From Candidatus Eremiobacteraceae bacterium (lineage in GTDB: Bacteria; Vulcanimicrobiota; Vulcanimicrobiia; Eremiobacterales; Eremiobacteraceae), in the NCBI GenBank assembly GCA_035710745.1, contig DASTCX010000016.1, positions 186,001 through 250,000 of the forward strand: a DNA stretch of 64,000 nt, given 5' to 3'. A model generated the notes under the pieces. The model was given only the letters and a program-made list of their open reading frames with translations, was not told where the DNA came from and searched no databases. A program made the translations under genes and the position numbers. How positions within the stretch are numbered: the stretch's first letter is position 1; each line of letters starts with the position of its first letter. Shown here in pieces: positions 17,610 through 26,276 of the stretch.

Positions 17610-18002
17610 ATGGCGACGTGGCGCGATGTCCGCCGGCTTGCGCTGGCGCTGCCCGGTACGAGCGAAACCGCCTCGCGCGATCATGCCGCGTGGACCGTCA
17701 ACGACAAGTTCTTCGTGTGGGAGCGCCCGCTGCGCAAGTCGGATCTCGAAGCGCTGGGTGCGCACGCCCCGAAAGGTCCGATACTCGGCGTCCGCACCTC
17801 GGGCCTTGAGATGAAAGAAGTGATGCTAGCGAGTGATCCGGGCGTGTACTTCACGACGCCGCACTTCGACGGTTATCCTGCGGTGCTCGTCCGCCTCGAC
17901 AAGATCGCCGTCAAAGATCTCAAAGATGTGATACGCGAGGCGTGGCTCGCACGCGCGCCCAAGAAAGTCGTCGATGCGTTCCTTAATAAGAGCCGAAGGT
18001 GA
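17610..18002 (+). CDS. MmcQ/YjbR-family protein
   Basis: 130 residues. The opening WRDVRRLALALPGTSETASRDH and the later KFFVWERPL and VYFTTPHFDGYPAVLVRLD stretches are characteristic of the MmcQ/YjbR (DUF419) family, a CyaY-like fold with proposed DNA-binding ability. It ends EAWLARAPKKVVDAFLNKS, the usual C-terminal helix. No Shine-Dalgarno is obvious. The role is unknown; neighbours are similarly small cytosolic proteins. Confidence 0.85.
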   Translation: MATWRDVRRLALALPGTSETASRDHAAWTVNDKFFVWERPLRKSDLEALGAHAPKGPILGVRTSGLEMKEVMLASDPGVYFTTPHFDGYPAVLVRLDKIAVKDLKDVIREAWLARAPKKVVDAFLNKSRR

Positions 18003-18030
18003 AATCGAAAGCCCGCGGTAAGCATCGAGC

Positions 18031-18405
18031 ATGCCCTCGCTCCTTCAGCGGACGATTCCCGTCCTGCGCATGTTCGACGTCGCAAAGGCTCGGGAATTCT
18101 ATATCGATTATCTCGGCTTCAAAGTGGAATTCGAACACCGCTTCAACGACAACGCTCCGCTTTTCATGGGCATCTCCCGCGACGGCCTCATGCTCTACCT
18201 GAGCGAGCACCACGGCGACGGCAGCCCGGGCGTGCACCTCATCGTCGAGACGACGGGCGTCGACGACTTGCTCGAGGAGCTCAAAGCCAAACACTACCGC
18301 TACATGAACCCGGGCATCCAGGAGCAGGAGTGGGGCTCGCGCGAGTTGGGCGTCGTCGACCCGTCGGGCAACAAGATCTACTTCAGCGAGCGCAAGCGAT
18401 CGTGA
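18031..18405 (+). CDS. Glyoxalase/bleomycin-resistance (VOC) superfamily protein
   Basis: 124 residues with the VOC beta-alpha-beta-beta-beta repeats: RTIPVLRMFDVAKAREFYID at the start and GSRELGVVDPSGNKIYFSE at the end, a pattern shared with bleomycin-resistance-type proteins (ligand-binding rather than classical glyoxalase I). The stop overlaps the GTG start of the ABC ATPase (GTGA). Substrate unknown. Confidence 0.85.
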   Translation: MPSLLQRTIPVLRMFDVAKAREFYIDYLGFKVEFEHRFNDNAPLFMGISRDGLMLYLSEHHGDGSPGVHLIVETTGVDDLLEELKAKHYRYMNPGIQEQEWGSRELGVVDPSGNKIYFSERKRS

Positions 18406-19316
18406 CGCCGAAAGTGACGCTCGACGTCGACAACATCACGAAGACGTTCACGAATGTCCGCGCGGTCGATGGACTGTCGTTCACCGCCAAGTCTGGGACC
18501 GTGTTCGGCCTGCTCGGACCCAACGGTGCGGGTAAGACGACGACGATCCGTATGGTGCTTGACATCATCGTGCCGGACTCGGGAGCGGTTCGCTGGCAAG
18601 GCAAGACGGTCGATGGGGATAGCCGCCGCACGTTCGGCTACCTGCCCGAGGAGCGCGGACTTTACCCGAAAATGAAGGTGTGCGACCAGCTCATGTTCCT
18701 CGCGCAGCTGCACGGGCTCTCGGCACCAGTCGCAAAGAAGACCATCGAAGATCTTGCCTCACAGCTGAGTCTCACCGAGCATCTCGAGAAGGCGCCGCAA
18801 GAGCTTTCGAAGGGCAACCAGCAAAAAGTCCAATTCATAGCGGCCGTCGTGCACGCACCTCCGTTGCTCGTCCTCGACGAACCGTTCTCCGGGTTCGATC
18901 CGGTGAACGTCGAGGTCGTCAAGAAATCGATCCGGCAACTCGTCGAGGCCGATACGACGGTCCTGCTTTCAAGCCACCGCATGGAACAAGTGGAAGAGCT
19001 CTGCGAGGACGTCTGCATCATCGACCGCTCGCGTGCAGTCCAGTCGGGTAACCTGCGCGAGATCAAGCGCAACTGGCCGGACCGCTTCATCCGGATGACG
19101 CAGCTCCCGAATACGGATTTCCTCAAGGCGTTCCCGGGCGCATCGGTATTGCCGAGCCGCAACGGTTACCTCGATGTGAAACTCCCCGCCGGACATGCGC
19201 CGGCGGAACTGGCGCGCGCGGCGATCGCGAGCGGGCCTCTCGACCACTTCGAAGTCGTCGAGCCGAGCCTCAACGATATCTATCTCGCCGCGGTCAAGCC
19301 GGAGCAGACGCCATGA
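18402..19316 (+). CDS. ABC transporter ATP-binding protein (NatA-like)
   Basis: 304 residues from GTG 18402. Walker A is GPNGAGKTT, the signature is LSKGNQQKVQ, Walker B is LLVLDEPFSGFDP and the H-loop follows in LLSSHRM. The C-terminal 80 residues correspond to the extra domain seen in NatA-type ATPases. With the permease gene overlapping by ATGA it forms a two-gene exporter. NatAB of Bacillus expels sodium; the substrate here is unknown. Confidence 0.92.
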   Translation: MTPKVTLDVDNITKTFTNVRAVDGLSFTAKSGTVFGLLGPNGAGKTTTIRMVLDIIVPDSGAVRWQGKTVDGDSRRTFGYLPEERGLYPKMKVCDQLMFLAQLHGLSAPVAKKTIEDLASQLSLTEHLEKAPQELSKGNQQKVQFIAAVVHAPPLLVLDEPFSGFDPVNVEVVKKSIRQLVEADTTVLLSSHRMEQVEELCEDVCIIDRSRAVQSGNLREIKRNWPDRFIRMTQLPNTDFLKAFPGASVLPSRNGYLDVKLPAGHAPAELARAAIASGPLDHFEVVEPSLNDIYLAAVKPEQTP

Positions 19317-20632
19317 GCACGGTGTGGCTGCTCATCAAGCGCGAATTCGTCGAGCGCGTGCGCCAACGGTCGTTCATCGTCGCAACGGCCCTCGGCGTCG
19401 TGCTCATCATCGGGCTGGCGCTCATCCCATCGATGATCGCCGGTTTCGCGAGTTCGACGTCGACGAAGTTCATCGTCGCGACGCCGGATTCGGGGACGAC
19501 GACCGCGGTCGAGAAGGCACTTGAGAAGACCGGGAATATCGTCGAGACCGACCCGACGATCCACCCGACGACGGGCGATCTCCCGCCTTCATTGAGGGCG
19601 AAGCTCATGCGGGGGAAATACGACGCCGCGCTTATCGCCTATCGCGACGAGAAGCACCAGCTCGCGTTTGCGTACTACCCGAAGTCGTCGAACGCGCTTC
19701 AGAACGCCGACGATGTCCGATCATCGCTTCAGCGAGCTGTCATACTCGCCGACGTGAGCGCGACGCAGCGCGACGCCGTTTCCCAAGCGCTCAAGTTCCC
19801 GTTCGACGTCCACAGCCTGAACGCGCGCTACAAGAACGCGAACGATGAATTCTTTTCCCAAGGCATCGTCTATTTTCTGCTCATCATCTTGTATATCGCC
19901 GTCATCACGTACGGCATGCAAGTCGCAACGGGCGTCATCGAAGAGAAGGCGAACCGTATCATGGAGGTCATGATCGGCGCCGCGCGTCCGACGCAGCTGC
20001 TGGCAGGCAAGATCTTCGGCATCAGCGCGGTGGCGCTGCTCCAGTTGACGATCAACGCCGTGGCCGCGGCCGTCGCCGCGATCATCGCGGGCGTTCTATA
20101 CGGATCATCGCCGAACGGCCAGCAAGCTGTGGCGCTCGCGCAGAAGACGCAATCCGCCCAGCAGCAGCAGCTGACGCACCTCATCGCGACGCAGGGCCTA
20201 CCCCACGTGCCCTGGGGTACGCTCGCATTCCTCATCGTTTTCTTCTTCCTCGGGTTTTTCTCGTACGCGGCCATCTACGCCGGTGTCGGTTCGCTGCTGA
20301 GCAAGCCGGAAGAAGTGCAGCAGTACTCCATGGTCTTCATGGCGCCGATCATCGCGGCGTACGTGCTGGCGATCTTCGCGCTGCAGTTCCCGGACCTTAA
20401 CATCGTCGTCTGGGGCTCGATGATCCCGCTCGTCAGCCCGCTGCTCATGTTCACCCGCATATCGACGACCGACGTGCCCGCATGGCAGATCGCGGTCTCG
20501 ATCGGCGGGTCGCTGCTCGCGATATGGGGCCTTACGATTCTCGCGGGCAAGCTCTACCGGGTCGGCGTGCTCATGTACGGGAAGCCGCCGCGGCCGAGCG
20601 AGATCTGGCGCGCGCTGCGCGCCCATACGTAA
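19313..20632 (+). CDS. ABC-2 type permease (NatB-like)
   Basis: 439 residues. One N-terminal helix (about residues 23-45) is followed by a large extracytoplasmic domain (about residues 46-180) and five C-terminal helices, the ABC-2/NatB layout. The stretch GVIEEKANRIMEVMIGAARPTQLLAGK is the typical cytoplasmic coupling helix between helices 2 and 3. It starts inside the ATPase gene's stop codon. Together they should form a homodimeric or heterodimeric exporter in the inner membrane. Confidence 0.9.
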   Translation: MSTVWLLIKREFVERVRQRSFIVATALGVVLIIGLALIPSMIAGFASSTSTKFIVATPDSGTTTAVEKALEKTGNIVETDPTIHPTTGDLPPSLRAKLMRGKYDAALIAYRDEKHQLAFAYYPKSSNALQNADDVRSSLQRAVILADVSATQRDAVSQALKFPFDVHSLNARYKNANDEFFSQGIVYFLLIILYIAVITYGMQVATGVIEEKANRIMEVMIGAARPTQLLAGKIFGISAVALLQLTINAVAAAVAAIIAGVLYGSSPNGQQAVALAQKTQSAQQQQLTHLIATQGLPHVPWGTLAFLIVFFFLGFFSYAAIYAGVGSLLSKPEEVQQYSMVFMAPIIAAYVLAIFALQFPDLNIVVWGSMIPLVSPLLMFTRISTTDVPAWQIAVSIGGSLLAIWGLTILAGKLYRVGVLMYGKPPRPSEIWRALRAHT

Positions 20633-20651
20633 CGACCTCGGGAGGACCGCG

Positions 20652-20676
20652 GCGGTCGACCGTAAAGGTCGGCCGC
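20652..20676 (-). repeat. REP-like hairpin (GTCGACC variant)
   Basis: GCGGTCGACC, loop GTAAA, GGTCGGCCGC. The arms pair with one mismatch. It lies between the ABC permease stop and the first SDR gene, flanked by CCGCG on the left and TCC on the right, as in the other minus-oriented copies. Confidence 0.75.
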
Positions 20677-20711
20677 TCCATCGCCCTCACGACATAAGGA
20701 GACAGACACAC

Positions 20712-21446
20712 GTGTTGAGCGAACGCGTCGCCATCGTCACGGGCGGCACACGCGGCATCGGCGCCGCGATCACCGCCGACCTCGCCTCGCGCGGCTGCCA
20801 CGTCGCCGCCGGCTACAGCAAGGACCGCGAGAAAGCGGACGAGCTGCGGAAAAACCTTCCCGACCATTCGGTCTCGATCCATCAGGGCCGCGTCGATGAT
20901 CCGGCGTCGTGCGAGCGCGTCGTCAAAGAGGTCCTGCGCGATTTCGGCCGCATCGACTACCTCGTCAACAACGCCGGCATCACGATAGATAAAACCGTGC
21001 GGAAGATGACGCCCGACGAGTGGCATCAAGTTCTCCAAGTGAATCTCTCGGGTGCTTTCCATATGACCAAAGCGGTGCTCGAGCACATGCTCGAGCGGGG
21101 ATCGGGGCGTATCGTCAACATCAGTTCCGTCATCGGCGAGACCGGCAACGTCGGTCAGGCGAACTACGCTGCGTCAAAAGCCGGATTGTTCGGCCTCACG
21201 AAGAGTCTCGCGCTCGAGATGGCGCGAAAGGGCATCACCGTGAACTGCGTCGCGCCGGGCTTCATCGAGACCGAGATGGTCGGCGCCATGCCGAAAGCCG
21301 TGCTCGATACAGTCATCGAACGGATCCCATTACGCCGGCTCGGCCGGCCGGAAGAGGTCGCGCGCGTCGTGCGATTCTTGCTCGAAGACGAGGCCGGCTA
21401 CATCACCGGCGCGATCTACAGCGTCAACGGCGGATTGGAGATGTAG
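20712..21446 (+). CDS. SDR-family reductase, probably acetoacetyl-CoA reductase (PhaB/FabG)
   Basis: 244 residues from GTG 20712 with GGAGA nine bases upstream. The Rossmann motif TGGTRGIGAAI, the NNAGITID segment, and the catalytic Ser and YxxxK (NYAASKAGLFG) are intact. The C-terminal GAIYSVNGGLEM is the classic FabG/PhaB end. Because phaC follows, the likely job is NADPH-dependent reduction of acetoacetyl-CoA to (R)-3-hydroxybutyryl-CoA for PHA synthesis, though a fatty-acid role cannot be excluded. Confidence 0.88.
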   Translation: MLSERVAIVTGGTRGIGAAITADLASRGCHVAAGYSKDREKADELRKNLPDHSVSIHQGRVDDPASCERVVKEVLRDFGRIDYLVNNAGITIDKTVRKMTPDEWHQVLQVNLSGAFHMTKAVLEHMLERGSGRIVNISSVIGETGNVGQANYAASKAGLFGLTKSLALEMARKGITVNCVAPGFIETEMVGAMPKAVLDTVIERIPLRRLGRPEEVARVVRFLLEDEAGYITGAIYSVNGGLEM

Positions 21447-21497
21447 CGGTCGAGATTTATCTCGACCGCCGTCGCCGGTCGAGCTAAAGCTCGACCG
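21446..21497. repeat. Two REP-like hairpins back to back
   Basis: First copy at 21446-21469 with core GGTCGAGATTTATCTCGACC; second at 21476-21497 with core GGTCGAGCTAAAGCTCGACC. They are in opposite orientation judging from the outer flanks (GTAGCGG on the left, CCGCTAC on the right), together forming a 60-bp imperfect palindrome. The first overlaps the last base of the SDR stop codon. Confidence 0.9.
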
Positions 21498-21527
21498 CTA
21501 CAGGGACCCTGATTCGAAAGGAAGATC

Positions 21528-22277
21528 TTGAACAACAGTTCTCTTGACGGGCGCGTCGCGATCGTCACCGGCGGCGCGCGCGGCATCGGTGCGGCTATCG
21601 CGCGCGCATTGTCGGCCGACGGGGCTCGCGTCGCGATCACCGGCCTGGGCGGCGATGCCGCTGCGGGCGCGACGCTCGCCGGCGAGCTCGGCAGCGACCG
21701 CTGCCGCTTCTACGAAAGCGACGTCGGCGATTTCGACGGCTGTACCGGTTTGGTCGGCTCCGTTCTTCGCGACTTCGATCACGTCGACATACTCGTCAAC
21801 AACGCCGGGATCACGCGCGACCACACCGTCCGCAAGCTCGCGGTCCAGGACTGGCTTGACGTCATCAAGACGAATCTCAACGGTCCGTTCTTCATGATCA
21901 AGTCGGTTTTGGACCACATGATCGAACGCGGTTACGGCCGCATCGTCAGCATGAGTTCGGTGATCGCGCACACGGGCAACGTCGGCCAGGCGAACTACGC
22001 GGCTTCAAAAGCCGGTCTCCTCGGCCTCACGAAGTGCGTCGCGCTCGAGACGGCATCGCGCGGCATCACGGCGAATTGCGTCGCACCCGGCTTCATCGAC
22101 ACCGACATGGTCGCCGCGATGCCGGCGGCGGCGAAAGAGGCGAGCCTCGCGCACGTCCCCGAACATCGGCTCGGAAAGCCGGATGAGGTCGCGCGCGTCG
22201 TCCGTTTCCTCGTGGACGAGAACGCGAGCTTCATAACCGGAACGGTCGTGAACGTCAACGGAGGTCTGTACATGTGA
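21528..22277 (+). CDS. Second SDR-family reductase (PhaB/FabG paralogue)
   Basis: 249 residues from TTG 21528, preceded by AAAGGAAG. Motifs: TGGARGIGAAI, NNAGITRDHT, and NYAASKAGLLG with the catalytic Tyr and Lys. It is clearly a duplicate of the preceding gene, with the two sharing the NVGQANYAASKAG stretch. The last bases overlap the phaC start (GTGA). Two tandem reductases may differ in cofactor or chain-length preference for PHA precursors. Confidence 0.88.
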   Translation: MNNSSLDGRVAIVTGGARGIGAAIARALSADGARVAITGLGGDAAAGATLAGELGSDRCRFYESDVGDFDGCTGLVGSVLRDFDHVDILVNNAGITRDHTVRKLAVQDWLDVIKTNLNGPFFMIKSVLDHMIERGYGRIVSMSSVIAHTGNVGQANYAASKAGLLGLTKCVALETASRGITANCVAPGFIDTDMVAAMPAAAKEASLAHVPEHRLGKPDEVARVVRFLVDENASFITGTVVNVNGGLYM

Positions 22278-24076
22278 TCGGCTCGATACCGGTCGAAGAG
22301 CTCGGATACGGCATGGATATCGCCGGCGTCGATCCCGCGGCGCTCGGCGAAGCCGTCCGCGCCGTCGTCGCCGACGTCATGTCCGATCCGCTGCGCCTGA
22401 CGACGTGGATGACGAAGGTGAGCCTCGGCGAGCAAACGCTCGGGCTGAACATGCTCCGACGGCTCGCTGGCGAGAAACCCGATGCGGCCGCCGTTCCCGG
22501 TTCCGGCGACCGGCGATTCGCCGACGCCGCTTGGCAAGAAAATCCGATGCTGGCGTCGATGGCCGAGGCGTATCTCGTGCGGGCGCGGGCAGCACTCGAG
22601 CTCGTCGACGTATCGCGCGTTCCGGAGGCGACGCGCCGCAAAGCGCGCTTCGCGCTCGGCATGCTCATGGATTCGCTCGCGCCGTCGAACGTGCCGTGGA
22701 TCAACCCGGCTGTCGTGCGCGAAGCGATGAACACCGGCGGCGCGTCGCTCGTCCGCGGCATGGAGAACTTCATCGAAGACGTCCGAACGAATAGCGGCCG
22801 TCCGCGCCAAGTCGACACGGCGCCGTTCCAGATCGGCAAGAACATCGCGGCGACGCCCGGGCGCATCGTGCTCCGCAACGAGCTCATCGAGCTCATCGCG
22901 TACGAGCCGCAGACGTCGACCGTCTTCGAACAGCCGCTGCTGTTCAGCCCACCGTGGATCAACAAGTACTACATCATGGATCTCGCGCCGAAGCGCTCGT
23001 TCGCGGAGTGGGCGGTCACGCACGGATTCACGACCTTCTGCATCAGCTATCGTAACCCGGACGAATCGATGGCGCGCCTGTCGATGGACGACTATTTCCG
23101 ACTCGGACTGCTCGCGGCGATCGACCGCGTCCAGGAATTGACCGGTGCGAAGACGGTGAACCTCGCGGCGCTATGCCTTGGCGGAACGATGGCCGCGCTC
23201 GCGCTTGCCTATTTCGCGGAGCGCGGCGAAGGCAAACGCATCGGCTGGACGACGCTCACGAACGCGCTCGTCGACTTCTCCGAGCCCGGCGAGCTCGGCG
23301 TGTTCACCGACGAGCAGACGATCGAGCGGCTCGAGAGTAAGATGGCTGAGCGCGGTTTTCTCGAGTCGACGGAGATGTCGGGGACCTTCGATTGGCTGCG
23401 CGGCAACGATCTCGTCTGGAACTACGTCGTGACGAACTGGTACATGGGCCGAAAGCCGCCCGCGTTCGACATCCTCGCATGGAACAGCGACGGTACGAGG
23501 ATGCCTGCCGCGATGCACTCGCAGTACCTGCGCTCGTGCTATCTGCAGAATTCGCTGGTCCACAAAGCCGCGTTCTCGCTGCTCGGCGCGCCGATCGACT
23601 TCTCGAAGGTGAAGACACCGCTCTACGTGCTTGGCGCGGAGACGGACCACATCGCACCTTGGCGCGCGACCTATCGCACGACGCAGATCGTGGGCGGCGA
23701 CGCGCGCTTCGTCCTGACGTCGAGCGGTCACGTCGCCGGCATCGTCAACCCGCCGGACAACCCGAAGGCATCGTACTGGACGCTGGACGGACCGATCAAG
23801 GGCATGTCGGCCGAACAGTGGCGAGCGAAAGCGCAAAAGCATCAGGGCAGCTGGTGGGAAGATTGGGCCGCCTGGGCGTCGGCGCGATCCGGCAAACGCG
23901 TCGCGCCGCCGAAGCTCCCGCCGGGAGATCCGGCTCCGGGCGGCTACGTCAGAGGCATCGTCGGCGAACCGACAGTCGCGGCCGCGAAGCAGAAACCAGC
24001 GCGATCGAACGGTAAGCCGAAACCGAAGAACGGGGCGAGACGTGCGAGTCGATCAAACAAGTCCGGCCGTTCCTGA
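22274..24076 (+). CDS. phaC: Class I-like polyhydroxyalkanoate synthase
   Basis: 600 residues from GTG 22274. The lipase-like box is ALCLGGTM with the nucleophilic Cys (about residue 300); the catalytic Asp is in ETDHIAPWRATY and the His in SSGHVAGIVNPP. The PWINKYYIMDL segment is a standard PhaC mark. Length and motif order fit class I enzymes that work without a PhaE partner. The last 35 residues are a Lys/Arg/Pro-rich tail, unusual and perhaps granule- or DNA-binding. It polymerises (R)-3-hydroxyacyl-CoA on granules. Confidence 0.95.
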   Translation: MIGSIPVEELGYGMDIAGVDPAALGEAVRAVVADVMSDPLRLTTWMTKVSLGEQTLGLNMLRRLAGEKPDAAAVPGSGDRRFADAAWQENPMLASMAEAYLVRARAALELVDVSRVPEATRRKARFALGMLMDSLAPSNVPWINPAVVREAMNTGGASLVRGMENFIEDVRTNSGRPRQVDTAPFQIGKNIAATPGRIVLRNELIELIAYEPQTSTVFEQPLLFSPPWINKYYIMDLAPKRSFAEWAVTHGFTTFCISYRNPDESMARLSMDDYFRLGLLAAIDRVQELTGAKTVNLAALCLGGTMAALALAYFAERGEGKRIGWTTLTNALVDFSEPGELGVFTDEQTIERLESKMAERGFLESTEMSGTFDWLRGNDLVWNYVVTNWYMGRKPPAFDILAWNSDGTRMPAAMHSQYLRSCYLQNSLVHKAAFSLLGAPIDFSKVKTPLYVLGAETDHIAPWRATYRTTQIVGGDARFVLTSSGHVAGIVNPPDNPKASYWTLDGPIKGMSAEQWRAKAQKHQGSWWEDWAAWASARSGKRVAPPKLPPGDPAPGGYVRGIVGEPTVAAAKQKPARSNGKPKPKNGARRASRSNKSGRS

Positions 24077-24091
24077 TCTCGAGGTGGCACG

Positions 24092-24451
24092 ATGAGCGAC
24101 AAGGACGAACCGCTGCGGGGTTTCGGCGACTTCCTCAAAGCGCAGCGCGAGCTTGCGAATCTCTCACTCCGCCAACTGTCGGAGATGGCAAAGGTCTCGA
24201 ACCCATACCTGAGCCAGCTCGAGCGCGGGATGTACAAGCCATCGGCGGAGGTGCTCAAGAACATCGCCGAAGCGCTCCACATCTCGGCCGAAACGGTCTT
24301 CGCCCAGGCCGGTCTGTTCTATCCCGAATCTCGGGACGAGCACGGCTTGGTATCGAGCGTCGAGGACGCGATCAAGCTTGATAAGCGCCTCTCGACCGAC
24401 CAAAAGGAGACGCTCATACGAATTTATAGGGGATTCGTCGAGCGCGCTTGA
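24092..24451 (+). CDS. XRE-family helix-turn-helix regulator, likely regulator of the PHA genes
   Basis: 119 residues. The HTH (about residues 12-66) reads LRQLSEMAKVSNPYLSQLER with KPSAEVLKNIAEAL, typical XRE/Cro. A short C-terminal helical tail may mediate dimerisation. It sits between phaC and the phasin gene, where PHA-responsive regulators are often found. The inverted repeat at 24460-24500 over the phasin promoter is a good candidate for its operator. GAGGTGG lies just upstream of the start. Confidence 0.88.
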   Translation: MSDKDEPLRGFGDFLKAQRELANLSLRQLSEMAKVSNPYLSQLERGMYKPSAEVLKNIAEALHISAETVFAQAGLFYPESRDEHGLVSSVEDAIKLDKRLSTDQKETLIRIYRGFVERA

Positions 24452-24477
24452 CATCCCACGCTTCTGCTTGGTATACT
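24448..24477 (+). promoter_or_regulatory. Consensus sigma-70 promoter of the phasin gene
   Basis: TTGACA (24448-24453), an 18-base spacer and TATACT (24472-24477). This is the best housekeeping promoter visible in the window. The -35 box overlaps the stop codon of the XRE gene. Confidence 0.88.
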
Positions 24478-24500
24478 TAGCACATCACTCAAGCAGCAGC
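24460..24500. promoter_or_regulatory. Inverted repeat over the phasin -10 box (putative operator)
   Basis: GCTTCTGCTTG (24460-24470) is matched by CAAGCAGCAGC (24490-24500), 10 of 11 positions complementary. The arms straddle the -10 hexamer and start point, where a bound repressor would block transcription. The adjacent XRE regulator is the obvious candidate. Confidence 0.6.
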
Positions 24501-24514
24501 TAAGGAGACCAAGC

Positions 24515-24835
24515 ATGTCCGAGTACACCGAGTTCGTCGCCAAGACGCAGAGCGACATCCTCACCGCCGTCAAGACGGCGCAAGAGAACAACGTCAAGGC
24601 GATGCAGAGCTTCGGCGACGCGATCGCCGAGTTCGCGAGCCGTTCGAGCAAGTCGATCGGCAGCGAGACGAAGCTCCCGACGCCGGTCGAAGTCATCGAG
24701 TCCGCGTTCGGCTTCACCACGCAGCTCGTCGAACTTCAGAAGAACTACTACGTGAAGATGGCCGAGACGTTCGCCGCCGCGCAGAAGAAGGCGAACGAGA
24801 CGTTCGCGCCGGTCGCCGTCGCGTCGAAGAAGTAA
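24515..24835 (+). CDS. Phasin-like PHA granule protein
   Basis: 106 residues, wholly helical and amphipathic: EFVAKTQSDILTAVKTAQEN, then PTPVEVIESAFGFTTQLVEL and a Lys-rich end. Length, position after phaC and composition fit a phasin, the small surfactant protein that coats PHA granules. It has its own strong promoter, an AAGGAGACC ribosome site eight bases upstream and an intrinsic terminator, consistent with abundant expression on demand. Confidence 0.82.
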   Translation: MSEYTEFVAKTQSDILTAVKTAQENNVKAMQSFGDAIAEFASRSSKSIGSETKLPTPVEVIESAFGFTTQLVELQKNYYVKMAETFAAAQKKANETFAPVAVASKK

Positions 24836-24858
24836 CAAGCCCGCTTCTGTCTGGTATC

Positions 24859-24875
24859 GCCGAGCGTAGCTCGGC
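24859..24875. repeat. Short hairpin repeat, second family
   Basis: GCCGAGCGTAGCTCGGC, a perfect 7-bp stem with a three-base loop. The same element is at 26254-26270, 30300-30316 and twice at 59656-59693. Confidence 0.8.
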
Positions 24876-24881
24876 AAGATA

Positions 24882-24914
24882 CGGCCGGCCGAAAAGGTCG
24901 GCCGTTTGTTTTTC
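24882..24914 (+). terminator. Intrinsic terminator after the phasin gene
   Basis: CGGCCGGCC (24882-24890), loop GAAAA, GGTCGGCCG (24896-24904; one mismatch) and a T-rich tract (TTTGTTTTT). The stem resembles the GTCGACC variant of the REP-like family, suggesting that a repeat copy has been adopted as a terminator. Confidence 0.85.
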
Positions 24915-24939
24915 ATAATACAAGGCCGATGGTGACGCG

Positions 24940-26250
24940 ATGACGCGGCCGATGCCGAGCATGGATGAGATCACGGCGCTTGCGAAGCGCCGCGGTTTCA
25001 TATTCCAGTCGAGCGAGATCTACGGCGGCGTCAACGGCGTGTGGGACTACGGACCGCTCGGTGTCGAGCTCAAGCGAAACGTCCGCGAGGCCTGGTGGCG
25101 CGACAACGTGTCGCTGCGCGACGACGTCGTCGGCGTCGACACGGCGATCATCATGCACACGGACGTCTGGCGCGCGTCGGGGCATCTCGAGAACTTCCAC
25201 GACCAGATGGTCGACTGCAAGACGTGCAAGAAACGCTGGCGCGCCGACCATCTCACGAGCGACCGTTGCCCGGCTTGCGGCAATGCGACGCTCACCGAGC
25301 CGCGCGACTTCAACATGATGTTCAAGACGTTCGTCGGCGCGATGGAAGACGCGTCGTCGACCGCGTATCTGCGGCCGGAGACTGCGCAAGGCATCTTCGT
25401 CGATTTCAAGCTCATCGCGCAAACCGCGCGGATGAAGCCGCCGTTCGGCATCGCGCAGATCGGCAAGGCCTTCCGCAACGAGATCACTCCCGGCAACTTC
25501 ACGTTCCGCTCGCGCGAGTTCGAGCAGATGGAGCTCGAGTTCTTCGTTCCCCGGTCGCCCGAAGGCGAGGACCTGCGCTGGTACCGCTACTGGGTCGACG
25601 AGCGCTACGACTGGTTCATGCGGCTCGGCATGTTGCCTTCCCGGCTGCACAAGCACGAGTACGAGGGCGACGAGCTCGCGCACTACAGCAAGGCGACGAC
25701 CGATCTCGAATACGACTGGCCGTTCGGCACCTCTGAACTCGAGGGGATCGCGCATCGCGGCGTCTACGATCTGACGCAGCACGTCGAGGCGAGCGGCAAA
25801 GATCTCGCGTTCTTCGACGAAGAGTCGAAGGAGAAGTATCTGCCGACCGTCATCGAGCCCTCGCTCGGCGTCGATCGCGCTCTGCTCGCGTTCTTGATCG
25901 ACGCGTACGAGAAAGAAGCCGATCGCACGGTGTTGCGTTTCCATCCGCGTCTAGCTCCGTACAAAGTCGCGGTGTTCCCGCTCGTGCGCAACAAGCCGGA
26001 TATCGTCGAGGTCGCGACGCGGATCGAGAAATCGCTGCGTCCGTCGTTCCGCACGACGCTCGACGACTCGGGCAACGTCGGCAAGCGCTACTACAGACAG
26101 GACGAGATCGGCACGCCGTACTGCGTCACCGTCGATTATGAATCGCTCGATAAGCAAGACGTAACGGTCCGCGACCGTGACACCAAAGAGCAGGTGCGCG
26201 TGTCGATCGACAAACTCGAAGTCTACCTGCGCGAACGGTTACAACTGTAG
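24940..26250 (+). CDS. glyQS: Glycyl-tRNA synthetase, homodimeric class II type
   Basis: 436 residues in one chain, so this is the alpha2 enzyme and not the separate alpha and beta subunits of many bacteria. Class II motifs: SEIYGGVNGVWDYGPLGVEL (motif 1 region), FRNEITPGNFTFRSREFEQM (motif 2) and PSLGVDRALLAFL (motif 3). A zinc-binding knuckle is visible in DCKTCKKRW and CPACGN. The C-terminal anticodon-binding domain spans about residues 330-436. It charges tRNA-Gly with glycine. Confidence 0.97.
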   Translation: MTRPMPSMDEITALAKRRGFIFQSSEIYGGVNGVWDYGPLGVELKRNVREAWWRDNVSLRDDVVGVDTAIIMHTDVWRASGHLENFHDQMVDCKTCKKRWRADHLTSDRCPACGNATLTEPRDFNMMFKTFVGAMEDASSTAYLRPETAQGIFVDFKLIAQTARMKPPFGIAQIGKAFRNEITPGNFTFRSREFEQMELEFFVPRSPEGEDLRWYRYWVDERYDWFMRLGMLPSRLHKHEYEGDELAHYSKATTDLEYDWPFGTSELEGIAHRGVYDLTQHVEASGKDLAFFDEESKEKYLPTVIEPSLGVDRALLAFLIDAYEKEADRTVLRFHPRLAPYKVAVFPLVRNKPDIVEVATRIEKSLRPSFRTTLDDSGNVGKRYYRQDEIGTPYCVTVDYESLDKQDVTVRDRDTKEQVRVSIDKLEVYLRERLQL

Positions 26251-26253
26251 TAG

Positions 26254-26270
26254 GCCGAGCGAAGCTCGGC
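26254..26270. repeat. Short hairpin repeat, second family
   Basis: GCCGAGCGAAGCTCGGC immediately after the glyQS stop codon and seven bases before the end of the convergent Lrp gene. Loop GAA instead of GTA. Confidence 0.8.
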
Positions 26271-26276
26271 TAGGAT

